Position numbers and translations under genes: made by a program. The notes beneath the pieces were generated by a model, which had not been told where the DNA came from, ran no database searches, and saw nothing but the letters and a program-made list of their open reading frames with translations. Positions 1-9,278 of a stretch of 64,000 nt of DNA are shown here, one piece after another. This stretch comes from Blepharisma stoltei (Eukaryota; Ciliophora; Heterotrichea; Heterotrichida; Blepharismidae). The stretch is from positions 496,001-560,000 of the forward strand of contig CAJZBQ010000038.1 of the NCBI GenBank assembly GCA_914767885.1, in the 5' to 3' direction. The number at the start of each line of letters is the position of its first letter. Position 1 is the first letter of the stretch.

Positions 1-699
1 AAGCTTAACAATATCAGCCAATACCCGCAGCCTGAAAAAGGAGGTCGTTTAGAAGATTTAGAAAGAAAATACCAAAGTATCGAAGAAAAACTCTACGAAA
101 TCCAAGAAACAAACTCCAAAAAATTCGCAAGTCTCCGTGAGCAAACAGTCAAAATCCAAAAAATTCTTGAAGAAGAAGTGTCAGTTAGAGATTCTTTATT
201 TGATGAACAATCTCATAGTTTGGAGTCCACTCAAAGCGAGCTTGAACAGTTACTTCAGGCAGAAATTTCTGTAAGGAAAGAATCGGATTTAAAATTATTA
301 AGATATCTTGAAGAAAAATCCTCAAATTTACGCTTAGATATCATAAATGAAGCTAAAATCCGATCTCAGACGTTTGATATTATAAAATCACAGGCACAAG
401 ACGAAATTCCAGCATTAGAAGAAACGATAAGAAAAGAAAAATTAGCAAGAGAAGGGATTGAAGAAGCATTGGATAATGAGTTGAAAGAAGAAATTGAAAA
501 AATTGAAGGGGTTGTAGGAACTGAAAGAAAAGCAAGAGAAGAAACAGAAGAAGCTTTATTAAGCATGCTAAGAGATGTTGTTGGAAGAATGAGAACTGAG
601 CTAGATCAAGAAAGAAAAGACAGAGAACTCACTGAAGAAACCCTTTTATCGTTACTAGAAGATACCTGCGCCAAACTAAGCGCATTGGCTCCACAATAA
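1..699 (+). CDS. SF-assemblin family protein, 3' part
   Basis: The reading frame is open from base 1 and ends at TAA 697-699, so the start codon lies outside the window and 232 codons are visible. The protein is almost wholly coiled coil, with regularly spaced Glu/Lys/Arg blocks and the recurring pattern ERKAREETEEALL / ERKDRELTEETLL near its end, which is characteristic of SF-assemblin/beta-giardin. Those proteins polymerise into striated fibres attached to basal bodies and microtubule roots, a fitting role in a ciliate with many basal bodies. No TGA, intron or IES is seen in this part. The family call rests on the coiled-coil repeat style and is fairly secure. Confidence 0.8.
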   Translation, partial: KLNNISQYPQPEKGGRLEDLERKYQSIEEKLYEIQETNSKKFASLREQTVKIQKILEEEVSVRDSLFDEQSHSLESTQSELEQLLQAEISVRKESDLKLLRYLEEKSSNLRLDIINEAKIRSQTFDIIKSQAQDEIPALEETIRKEKLAREGIEEALDNELKEEIEKIEGVVGTERKAREETEEALLSMLRDVVGRMRTELDQERKDRELTEETLLSLLEDTCAKLSALAPQ

Positions 700-733
700 T
701 TTAAAGATAAAGATAGTATTCATAACTAAGCTG

Positions 734-1832
734 TTAATATTTTAATAAATTGTTGCTAGAGTAGCCAAGACCTTCCAAATTGGTTATCAACATTTTATTC
801 ATTGGATCAGGACCGCAGAAAAAAATTAGAGTATCTGAAGAAGGAGCTGGCAAGTACCTTTCTAGCATTTCTCGAGTAACAAATCCTCTTCCATATTTCC
901 AAGTCTCTGAAGGAGTATCAAGGGTATAATGAAGAGTTAATTTTCCTGTTTGTGCATACTCGTCCAGTTTGTCTCTAAGCAAAATATCATTTTCTGTACG
1001 ATTTGCATAAATCAAGGATAGATTGACATCTTCATTATTATCAATAATATACTGAATCAGCTGAAAACAAGGTGTAATCCCTGATCCTCCTGCAACAAAG
1101 CCAATGTTTTTTATTTTATAATTTTTTCCTTTAATATCCATATTTCCATCACCAAAATATGTTAATTTTCCTTTTGGTCCACATACTTCTATTATGTATG
1201 CAATAATTTCTTATCATGCATATGCATCTCATTTTGAATTTGGTATGTGAAAACCAAATATGCGTTTCAAAACGCAGATTTTAGTGCGGCAAGTTCATAA
1301 TTTGAAATTTCATATGAAAATGGCGCGTATAACGTCCATAAGAAATTTTACCAACGGATTATACTTTATCTCCTGGCTTTAAGGTGTCCAAATATTGAGT
1401 CATTATTCCTCCATCTGGAAAATTTGGATTGGCATTTTTATTATAAATTTTAATAGGAATTTCTATTGTTCCTCTTTGGTCAATTTTAGATGTTGGGGTA
1501 TAGGCTCGCATTATTATTTCGCCTTCTGGATGCGCTTTGGTAGGGAGATTAGCTCTAAAGGCGATACTGTTACCTATAGGGCAGCCTAGCTGCAAATTAG
1601 GGTCTCCTAAACTGAAAATAAACATTTTAGAATCTGAAGATAGTTCTTTAGCTTCAATAAAAGTCATGGATTGCCAGTTCATGAATCCTGCTAAAAATAC
1701 TGGCTCTTGGAAGATTGAGGGATTTGTGCGCCTATGCTTCCAAAATGAGACTGGGTCTTTTTTCTCTTGTGAGAAGCGTGAAGTCAGCTCTCGAAGCGCC
1801 CCAAAAATAGTTGATAACTTTCTCCAAGCCAT
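734..1832 (-). CDS. NADH-cytochrome b5 reductase (copy 1), interrupted by an IES
   Basis: FAD/NADH flavoprotein of the cytochrome b5 reductase type, which passes electrons from NADH to cytochrome b5 at membranes. Visible motifs in order: the FAD-binding RAYTPTS, GGIMTQYLD, the pyridine-nucleotide loop GGSGITPCFQL and the C-terminal FFCGPDPMNKM. The frame is broken at 1190-1361 by a TA-bounded insert; removing it joins ...PGDKV to EVCGPKG exactly as in the adjacent paralogue. Spliced length is 308 aa, close to the family norm. Start is ATG 1830-1832; the first residues (MAWRKLSTIFGAL) are a modest N-terminal anchor. It is about 65-70% identical by eye to copy 2, its tandem neighbour. Confidence 0.92.
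1190..1361. other. TA-bounded IES in cytochrome b5 reductase copy 1 (172 bp)
   Basis: Lies between TA 1190-1191 and TA 1362-1363. Removing it restores GAT AAA GTA GAA GTA TGT (D-K-V-E-V-C), matching copy 2, which has no insert here. The interior contains small palindromes (ATGCATATGCAT, GCGTTTTCAAAACGC-like) but no clear long terminal repeats. Confidence 0.9.
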
Positions 1833-2024
1833 ATTATTACATTAGGCAAAATGTCTGATCTAAAAATGATGGATTACTGACTTATATACAAAATATTTTA
1901 TTTTATAAAAATTTAATTACAGACTTCATTAAGAAATCCTTTATCAATAATTGAAAAAGCAAGCTTATGAGCTTCATAATGATTAAAAGATAAAGATATG
2001 AGTAGTACCCATTAATTAAAGCTA

Positions 2025-2954
2025 TTAAAACTTAAAGAAATGGCTACTGGAGTGACCCAGTTCTTGCAGATGATTTATAAGCATTTTATTCATAGGCTTA
2101 GGACCACAAAAACAAATTAGAGTATCTTCTGAAGGACCTGGCAAATGTTTTTGTAACATTTCTTGAGTAACAAATCCTTTTCCATATTCCCATGTCTCTG
2201 AAGGAGTATCAAGAGTATAATAAGCCTTTAATTTCCCTGTTTTTACATACTCATCTAGCTTGTCTCTAAGAAGAATATCATTTTCTGTACGATTTGCATA
2301 AATCAATGACAACCTGATATCTTCACTATTATCAATAATATACTGAATCAGCTGAAAACAAGGTGTAATTCCAGATCCGCCTGCAACAAAACCAAGATTT
2401 TTTATTTTATAATTTTTTCCTTTAATATCCATATTTCCATCACCAAAATACGTTAATTTTCCTTTCGGTCCACAAATATCTAATAAGTCTCCTGGTTTCA
2501 GAGTGTCCAAGTACTGGGTCATTAAGCCACCATCTGGGAAGTTTGGATGGACGTTTTTATAGTAAATTTTTATTGGGACTTCTATTGTTCCTCTTTGGTC
2601 AATTTTAGATGTTGGGGTATAGGCTCGCATTATTATTTCGCCTTCTGGATGCTTTTTAGTTGGAATTTTAGCTCTAAAACCAATGCAATGGCCTAATGGC
2701 AGACCTAGCTGTAAATTAGGGTCACCTAAGCTGAAAATAAACATTTTTGAGTCTGGAGATAACTCTTTTGCTTCCACAAAAGTGACCGATTTTCAGTTCC
2801 TAAATCCTTCTAGAAATACTGGCTCTGTAGAATTTGATTGATTATGATGTCTATGTCTTCAAAATGAAAATATTGGGTCTTTTTTCTCTAGTGAATAATA
2901 AGAAGCAAGCCCTAAAAACGCTCCAGCAATAGGTAATAAAGTTCTCCGAGCCAT
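2025..2954 (-). CDS. NADH-cytochrome b5 reductase (copy 2)
   Basis: Tandem paralogue of the preceding gene, with the same motifs (RAYTPTS, GGSGITPCFQL, FCGPKPMNKM) and 309 aa when read with UGA as tryptophan. The two TGA codons (in SF-W-RHRHHN and FRN-W-KSVTF) align with TGG in copy 1 (SFWKHRR, FMNWQSM), which is direct evidence for UGA=Trp. Start is ATG 2952-2954; residues 4-16 (RTLLPIAGAFLGLA) form a hydrophobic N-terminal anchor, so a membrane location is likely. Upstream both copies share the motif TTTTGCCTAAT about 10 nt before the ATG, probably inherited from the duplication. No IES is present. Confidence 0.92.
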
Positions 2955-3669
2955 ATTAAGATATTAGGCAAAATGGCTGATCTAAACTTACTGACTGCAT
3001 ACATATGGATTTTTCTAAAATCTTACTAAAATTAAGCAAAATTTTGTTTTGATTGGGAAAAGCGTGGATTTGATTTTAAAATTTTAACTGAATTTATAAA
3101 TATTTTTCAAAAATATTCATATAAAGTTGAACATTAAATTTTACAAGTGCGGAATTTTATTTATAATTTTAATGGTTATTCTCTAAACAAAAAATCTGAT
3201 CTTGTCCATTCTGGTAAAACGAATATCGATAGAAAAAGAAATAATAGATGTAAACAGAAAAAGCAATATTAATGACATTAAAATGTATTTAAAAATGAGA
3301 ACCTAATCCTCCTTAATGTTTTGCTTCCTTATTTTATTTAATATCTATATCAAATTTTAATACAAAGAATTTCAATTTTCAAAATTTAAATAAAATTTAT
3401 GCTTTAGAATGCAATCTATTTATAATTTAATAGAATCAAAGATGTATTTATTAATGATATATCAAAATATTATATAAGAAAAGTTTATAATTATTGCTAG
3501 TAAGGGTTTAATTTCAAAAAAAGAAGATTTTTTAAGTTTTTTTACTAGTTTACTGAAAGAAGGGGAAAGTTAAGTATATAAATATAGAAGAGATAAAATA
3601 TTAATAAAGAAACTTTATCTCCAGTTAACTAAAACAGACTCGTTTGATTCAGCTATAATATAAATATAA

Positions 3670-3915
3670 AAATACCAGTAATTTCACAAATCTTCTTCCG
3701 TATTTCCACATCTCTGAAGGGGCGTCAAGGAGTGTAGTAAATAGCTAATTTCCCTATTTTCTCACACTCATTAAGTTTGTCTCTAACCCTTCATCCCCGA
3801 AATAAAACAGAGAAAAATGCTTTAACAAAAAACGTTTTTTCAATTGACAAAGTAATAAACCATCCCTAATGATCTCGTAATAGGTAATAAAATTCTCCAA
3901 GTCATTATATTCCAT
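3670..3915 (-). pseudogene. Relic of a third cytochrome b5 reductase copy
   Basis: On the minus strand, two blocks match the intact neighbours. 3680-3785 resembles the C-terminal region (the part encoding VTQEMLQ...YTLDTPSETW...LDEYVKTGKL), with frameshifts and losses. 3865-3915 resembles the first codons and upstream motif (TTACCTAATGGAATATAATGACTT, cut here to the shared features ATTAGGTAA and ATTCTCCAAG on the plus strand). The middle of the gene is missing. It is therefore a decayed third tandem copy. Nothing else coding is visible between 2955 and 4144, which is otherwise AT-rich. Confidence 0.7.
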
Positions 3916-4144
3916 TAGGTAATAAGCTTAATTTAAAAATACTCCTAATTTTCTTACTTTATGTCCAAATTTTGTGTATTCTTAAAGTATTTTAGATGAA
4001 AATTTCCTAAATTCCTAAATCTATTAACCTCTGCTATACTCTCTTATATATTTGGCTTAATAATATTTTTAAGCATCTTAATTTCTGAATTAATTTTAGA
4101 CAAACTTATATATTATTGATCCTTAAATTATTAGGTCTTAACAC

Positions 4145-5737
4145 TTAATGGTTTTCATAATGGAAATTCCCAAAAATTTCATTTTCATCTTGCATTCTTT
4201 CAATGTTTCTGCTTGCAGGAATCCTAAATGGGAAACTTTGCCTACTTTCTTCAAAATTTAATTTATCATTCGAAATCATGTAGACCATAATTTCCCCAAC
4301 CCTGCTATTCAAATGAATTTGGTACTTCTCTCTTTCTTCAGGTGGAAAACTTTCTGCATCTGGTACTTCTAAACTTGTCCCAGTAGGAGCTCTAATTGCA
4401 ATTAATGCTTCATTATGACTGCGATACAATTCTCATGCTAAATTATTGGAAAAAATCATTGTAAATTATATAAAAAAAAGAATTAAAAAATTGAAATCAT
4501 TTTTTATATTAAATTCTGTAGTTTCTCTTGGAGCTTTTCATAGACACCCCTTCATTACTATGATTTGTCAAATTCGGGAGCGATTTAATATCTTCATTGG
4601 TAATATACGCATATTTTTCATAGCTTGCATCTTTCGTTAATTGATTCATTAAATCTTGGATCTGTGCTTTTCATCCATCTAAATTTCTTTCTTCCTGTTC
4701 CAATTCTTGCAGCTCATTATTAATTTCTCTCAATTCTGACGTCAAGGTGTCCTCGTAACCCTCACAGTTCCCTGTTCATTGGATTTTATTTTTATTAGTT
4801 TTTTGAATGAGTCCGATACATATAACTAAATATGGCGTCTCCGCTCTCACATTGCTGGAGGCAATGCAATTTTAAGAACAGATTTATTATATCTGGCAAG
4901 GTTTTGTCAGCCCAGAAATGGACAGCTATGTAAGCAATTCTGATAATATTAAGAGCCTAGCTTTCAGGATTGGATTTTACCTTGACGATAAGGGTTCAGG
5001 GCTGGAAAGGGAAAACCCAGCATAGTCTATAGAAAATGCCTAGGCTATTCAAGCAACTTCCTAAGTGAGACTGAGTGTTACTCCTAGACTTTGTATTTTT
5101 CCGAGAATTGACCAGAAATTCCATTTTTTAGGATTTTTGTGCGGGCAACTTCGTTCAACCCTAGCAGCAAGCCACAGAAGTCCATAGCTTTCCCCACTCA
5201 AACACTGGAGCCGACAAGGCTAAGAAGAGATGGAGATATAGAACTCTGCTTCATAGGTGCCATGCCATCAAGCGATGAAGAAGAATGTTGGTGTTCTAGT
5301 CTTGGCTACTCACTGAATCATCATCTCATTCAGGCAAGTTATCCCTGATGACACATCACAAGAGGATGAATTATGCAGGGATCTTTATGACTGCATTACA
5401 ATAGGCAATCCAACCAAGCAGTAATAAGTTTAAGTCTAAGAATGAGTCCGATACCCTCAAGGACATTTGTTATGTCATAAATTCTGCGTTTTTGGACCTT
5501 TAAATGTTTTACAGCTTCATTAAGATCAATACAATGCTTGTCTTGTTTTTGGATCAATTCTACGAACTGTTTGGTTAAAACTCCAAGCGAGTTGTCATGC
5601 TTCTCATTATCATATTTTGCCCCTTTAGCTCTTTTCTTTCTCTTTTCTGAAGGAGGAGTTTCTGGCTCATCTAAGGTGTCATAATAATAGTCGTCGTCAG
5701 TTTTGACCCTTCGTTTGGCGCTTCTTTCAAGGCTCAT
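4145..5737 (-). CDS. E2F transcription factor, interrupted by two IESs
   Basis: E2F family cell-cycle transcription factor. The N-terminal half carries the winged-helix DNA-binding domain with [14 protein letters not shown] and the near-invariant [19 protein letters not shown]; it continues after an excised segment as [10 protein letters not shown], where the Trp is TGA. Then comes the coiled-coil/marked-box region ([16 protein letters not shown]..., [13 protein letters not shown]..., [34 protein letters not shown]), used by E2F proteins to dimerise with DP. Two inserts, 4414-4558 and 4817-5451, must be removed; the result is 270 aa. ATG 5735-5737 is preferred, but an in-frame ATG at 5798-5800 would add 21 residues. 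The length suits a compact activator-type E2F without a retinoblastoma-binding tail. Confidence 0.9.
4414..4558. other. TA-bounded IES in E2F (145 bp)
   Basis: Bounded by TA 4414-4415 and TA 4559-4560. The flanks repeat CATAATGAAG / CATAGTAATGAAG on the coding strand. Removal joins LPNLTNH to [10 protein letters not shown], restoring the E2F marked-box order. Confidence 0.85.
4817..5451. mobile_element. Retroposon-like element excised as an IES in the E2F DNA-binding domain
   Basis: The insert (about 4820-5440) is flanked by a 14-15-bp direct repeat, GAATGAGTCCGATAC at 4805-4819 and 5440-5454. It begins near ATATGGCGTCTCC and ends in a TAAGTTTAAGT-type simple tail, and is homologous to the element at 15431-16238. 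The TA inside the duplication (4817-4818, 5452-5453) allows a 635-bp TA-to-TA excision that restores EGIGLIQKT. A GTTCAACCC word near 5155 fits a pol III B box (GWTCRANNC), so a SINE is plausible. No convincing long ORF is present. Confidence 0.8.
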
Positions 5738-5800
5738 TTGATTTATATTAAAATCCAGAAGCTCGATAGCCAAAGAAAAAGAAGGGAATTGGGGCCACAA

Positions 5801-6185
5801 AATTAAAGGAAGATTATTGAGTAGGAGAAAAGGAAAAGAATTATATATAGAAAATTGGTCGTATTGATTATTATATTAGGTAAAAAATTATTTATCCCGC
5901 AAAATATTATATTAATATATCTAAAAAATGAGTCTTAATATAAATAGCATATTATAGGAAGTAAGGGTGGAAAGGAGCTGAATAAATTTTAGGAAGGAAA
6001 GCCGTTTGTTTATGAATTCAAAAAATTCATGGGCTAGCGCTTATAAAAATGAACAAAGAGTGCCTTGTTAGGTCATAATTTAAATTAAAAAAATTACAAA
6101 ATTTCTATCTAAATAAATAAGGCAACTTCATTCTTCATAGGACTTTCATTTTTAAAAATCCTACCAAAATAAACCCTTAAGAAAA
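5801..6185. other. AT-rich intergenic stretch
   Basis: Divergent promoter region between E2F (minus) and the next plus-strand gene. It is AT-rich with one GC-richer patch (5985-6070) but no recognisable gene or repeat. The motif ATTAGGTAAAAAA at 5873 resembles the ATTAGGCAAAATG upstream of the cytochrome b5 reductase genes. Confidence 0.5.
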
Positions 6186-7341
6186 ATGCATAATTCAAAG
6201 CCAAAACTCCAAGCATCCACGCCTCAAACCGACGCAGATTCTCTATTTGAGTCCAATAAAATGAACCTCAAAGCAATTTTTGCACTTCACAGTCCTCATG
6301 AGAACCGAATATCCCTAACAGCATTTGGGAAATTTTGTAAAAATTCTCATATAATTCCAGTATCTTTCTAATTAGGATTTGCTTTCTGTAATTGATTTAA
6401 AACGAATAATCACAAGAATCACACAAAATCAAAACAACAAGTCGTCGTTTACTTATCAGAATTTTGAGCAGAGCTTGAAGTATATTGCTATTACTGGGTT
6501 CCACACATCAGTTCCGCTTTCTGACAAGCTGCAAATGCTGTTTTTACATATAAGGAACCCTTGCAAAAAAGCTTATAAAGTGAATTTATCGACTTCGTTA
6601 AAATCGAGGTCGACTACTCCATTTTCTTGTGACACTTCTGGGTCAGAATGAGATGAAAATAAATGCTCACAAAGGGCCAATGCATATGCACAGAAACTAG
6701 GATTAAATAAAACAAGTGGAAGCTCCAATATAAAACTCCCATTAGATATTGAATCAGTGCTTGGACTCTATAAAAAGTCTCCATTGCAAACAAAGTCGAC
6801 CCAAAGAATCAGGGCTTCACCTAAAAAAATTATCCCTTGCTCCTCATATAAATCAATATCACAAGACACAAGCCCGCATTCACGTGTTACAATTATCAGG
6901 AAAAAAACAGCCTGCACTACTGCAAATTCTCGGAGAAACTCTCAAGACCTTATTGACCAAAATAAAATTAAAGAAATATATGAAGCGACTGCAAAATTTG
7001 GAGAAAAAAGGCATTACCGAACAATGTCAGCAGAAACATATATGATTCAAAGCCCGAAATTTGGGGGAAGCTCCAGCTCGCCTGAAAACACTTGCATAAG
7101 CTCAAATAGCACCCCAAAGCCGATTTCCCAAAAAAGTGGAAAAATAAATCAAATTGAAAAATTATTTAAAAATTTTAAAGAAAAAAGCCAAAATCCAGAA
7201 AAAGGTAAAAATGATAAAGAGCCACATTTAACATCTTTAAGAAAGCATAGAGATTATATAGGAAAAGTAAGGGAAGCAAGCTTTTCGAAGAATGTGATAA
7301 CGAGAATGATTTTCAATGCATGGAAAGGGCTTAGATCTTAA
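6186..7341 (+). CDS. Unknown protein with N-terminal helical (EF-hand-like) domain
   Basis: Starts at ATG 6186 just after an AT-rich leader. A 16-nt intron at 6360-6375 (GTATCTTTCTAATTAG) joins IIP to DLLSVIDLKRII; one TGA (6650-6652, GSE-W-DENK) is read through as Trp. The product is 379 aa. Residues 20-130 (FESNKMNLKAIFALHSP...FEQSLKYIAITGF) look like a paired-helix calcium-binding-like domain without clear Ca ligands. The rest is Ser/Lys-rich and probably disordered, ending in a basic helical tail (KHRDYIGKVREASFSKNVI). No function can be assigned from the sequence. Confidence 0.8.
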
Positions 7342-7467
7342 GTTAATTTATATTATATTCTACCATAAAATTTATTTTACTATTAAAATATATCAAAAAT
7401 CTGTTTTTTATAAATAAAAATCCACAGCCTTACCATTCCAAAACATTTTTATCTAACTATTCATAAA

Positions 7468-9147
7468 TTACTGAACCCCTAATGCTTTAGACAGCAACCT
7501 TCTTTTTTCTTGTACATCTTGATCTAGCTCTTTTGACGCTGCATCCAATTTATCAAAAATTTCTTGAAACTTCATATACATTTGTACAGCCCTCTCTTTT
7601 CTCCCATAATTACACAAAGTTAACGAATAATTCAAAAAAATCAAAAAATCCTCTTCCATGCTTAAAGCTTTTTCATAAGCATTACAGGCATTTTCTATAT
7701 CTCCTAGGCTGCTTAAAGCCATAGCAAGATACATATAAGAAGTTGCAAAATAAGGGTTTAACGATATCGCAGCATTAAAATAGTGAAAAGAAGACGCATA
7801 CTGTTGAGTGCTTAAATGGACGATACCAAGATTATATGCGATGATCCATTCAAAAGGATCTATACCCATTTATAGAGATTCATCAAGAAATTTTTATATA
7901 AAAAAAAACAATATAGGTATAAGTTTTTAAAGTCTATAAATCTACATAAATATTGTGCTTTTTTTAAGCACGCAATCGCAGCGACATTTTTTGATTTTCC
8001 GAAAAAACACATCCCAATATTGTTTCAGAGCTGGGCGGAATTTGGGTTATGGGCTGCAATAATTCTGTATTTTAATAATGCAGCGTCATGGTCAGATCTG
8101 TCTTGGATTATTGACCCAGTAGCAAGTAACGCTTTTTGGTTCGTTGCATCTAGCGTCAAAGCATTGCCCAGATATTGAAAAGCTTTTAAATTTTCGCTTA
8201 GTCGCAAATAAAGCAAACCTAGCGTCGTCAATAATTCTGGGTTTTCTGGAGAAAACTCCAAAGCTTCTAAATAAGTATCAATAGCAGACTTATAATCTTC
8301 TTTTCTAGCGTAGACTTCTCCAAGCTGCATAAAGGTCGCATCATGTTTTTGTATTAAATTCGCCGCTCTAAAAGAGTCCATGGCGTCTTCTATTTCATTT
8401 CGATTTGTATGGCAAAGTCCTTTGAAATGGTAAATTTCTCAGTCATCAGGACACAATTTGAGTGCTTCTTCGTAGACTTCAATAGAGGCTTTGGTTCTCC
8501 CTTGGAGGTATAAGCATCTTCCTACCTGTTTGACCATTTCGACTGAAAATGGGTTAAGTTTTTGGCTTCACCTGAAGAGATCTAAGCTTTGAGGAATTTG
8601 TCCACGAGATCTGACTCCCCCCCCCTTTAAATTGAAACAAAAAATTTTGTTTCAATTTGAAGGGAGGTTAAGAAAATTTTTTTATAAAAAAATTTATATA
8701 TAAAAGTTTTTCAGAGATAAAATTTTATAGAAAATAAATTATATAAATTTAAAGAGACAATAAATTGAGTAAATTATATTTATAACAATTGGACAAAATA
8801 GAGTTTAATTTCTAAATCTTATATGTTTGAAGCATATTATATAGGGTATTAACGTATTTACATATAAATAATGATTTTTACCTATAAAATTTTCTATTAT
8901 AATAAAATTTTGTTTCAATTTAAAGGGGGGTAATTTCCCAAAAAAGTAGGAATTTTACCTATATTTTGTTTCAATTTAAAGGGGGGGGAGTGAGGATTAA
9001 GCCTTTGATATATGATGCAAAATCGTTGCGGTCGTTGGTTTCTTTGAGAATTTCTTCTATAAGCCTTAAGCATTCTTCTGGCTCGTTTCTAACATAAAGT
9101 AAATAAAGGAGTCAATTTCTGCCGTCTTTTTTAGCTAATTTTGACAT
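7468..9147 (-). CDS. BBS4: BBS4, BBSome TPR subunit, interrupted by two IESs
   Basis: TPR-repeat subunit of the BBSome, the coat complex that carries membrane proteins into and out of cilia. Recognised from closely family-like stretches such as [18 protein letters not shown], the ...[10 protein letters not shown]... turn, [21 protein letters not shown] and [13 protein letters not shown] is 9145-9147; UGA codes Trp at several sites ([33 protein letters not shown]). Removing the MITE at 8615-8993 and a TA-IES at 7863-7948 leaves 404 aa, a little shorter than vertebrate BBS4 because it lacks the N-terminal extension and C-terminal tail. At least eight TPR-like units are visible. Confidence 0.93.
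7863..7948. other. TA-bounded IES in BBS4 (86 bp)
   Basis: Between TA 7861-7862 and TA 7947-7948. Removal joins CLKKAQYL to [12 protein letters not shown], as in BBS4 homologues (family pattern LKRANYLAPFDW). Confidence 0.88.
8615..8993. mobile_element. MITE family I (TTTAAATTG type), TGA duplication, in BBS4
   Basis: Starts CTCCCCCCCCCTTTAAATTG and ends with its inverse, flanked by TGA 8612-8614 and TGA 8991-8993. The left end folds on itself (a second inverted copy of TTTAAATTGAAACAAAA lies directly inside); the right end carries two tandem copies separated by a short spacer containing TTTCCCAAAAAAGTAGG. Excision leaving one TGA gives GGC TTA ATC CTC AGA TCT on the coding strand ([13 protein letters not shown]), the expected BBS4 sequence. 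There is no TA at the junction. Confidence 0.9.
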
Positions 9148-9278
9148 TATTTAAATATGTTATAAAGAAATTTAAAAGAAATAACAAAAATCGTGATTTT
9201 TAGGTTAAATTTAAATATATTTTTATTGATAAAATCTTTTTCTATTTTTATTATTTTCTTAGTTTGGCTTTCTATAAA

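Noticed and set aside
8617-8997. C/G runs at element ends as telomeres or chromosome-breakage sites
   Set aside because: The runs occur on both sides of removable elements inside continuous exons and lack tandem telomere units.
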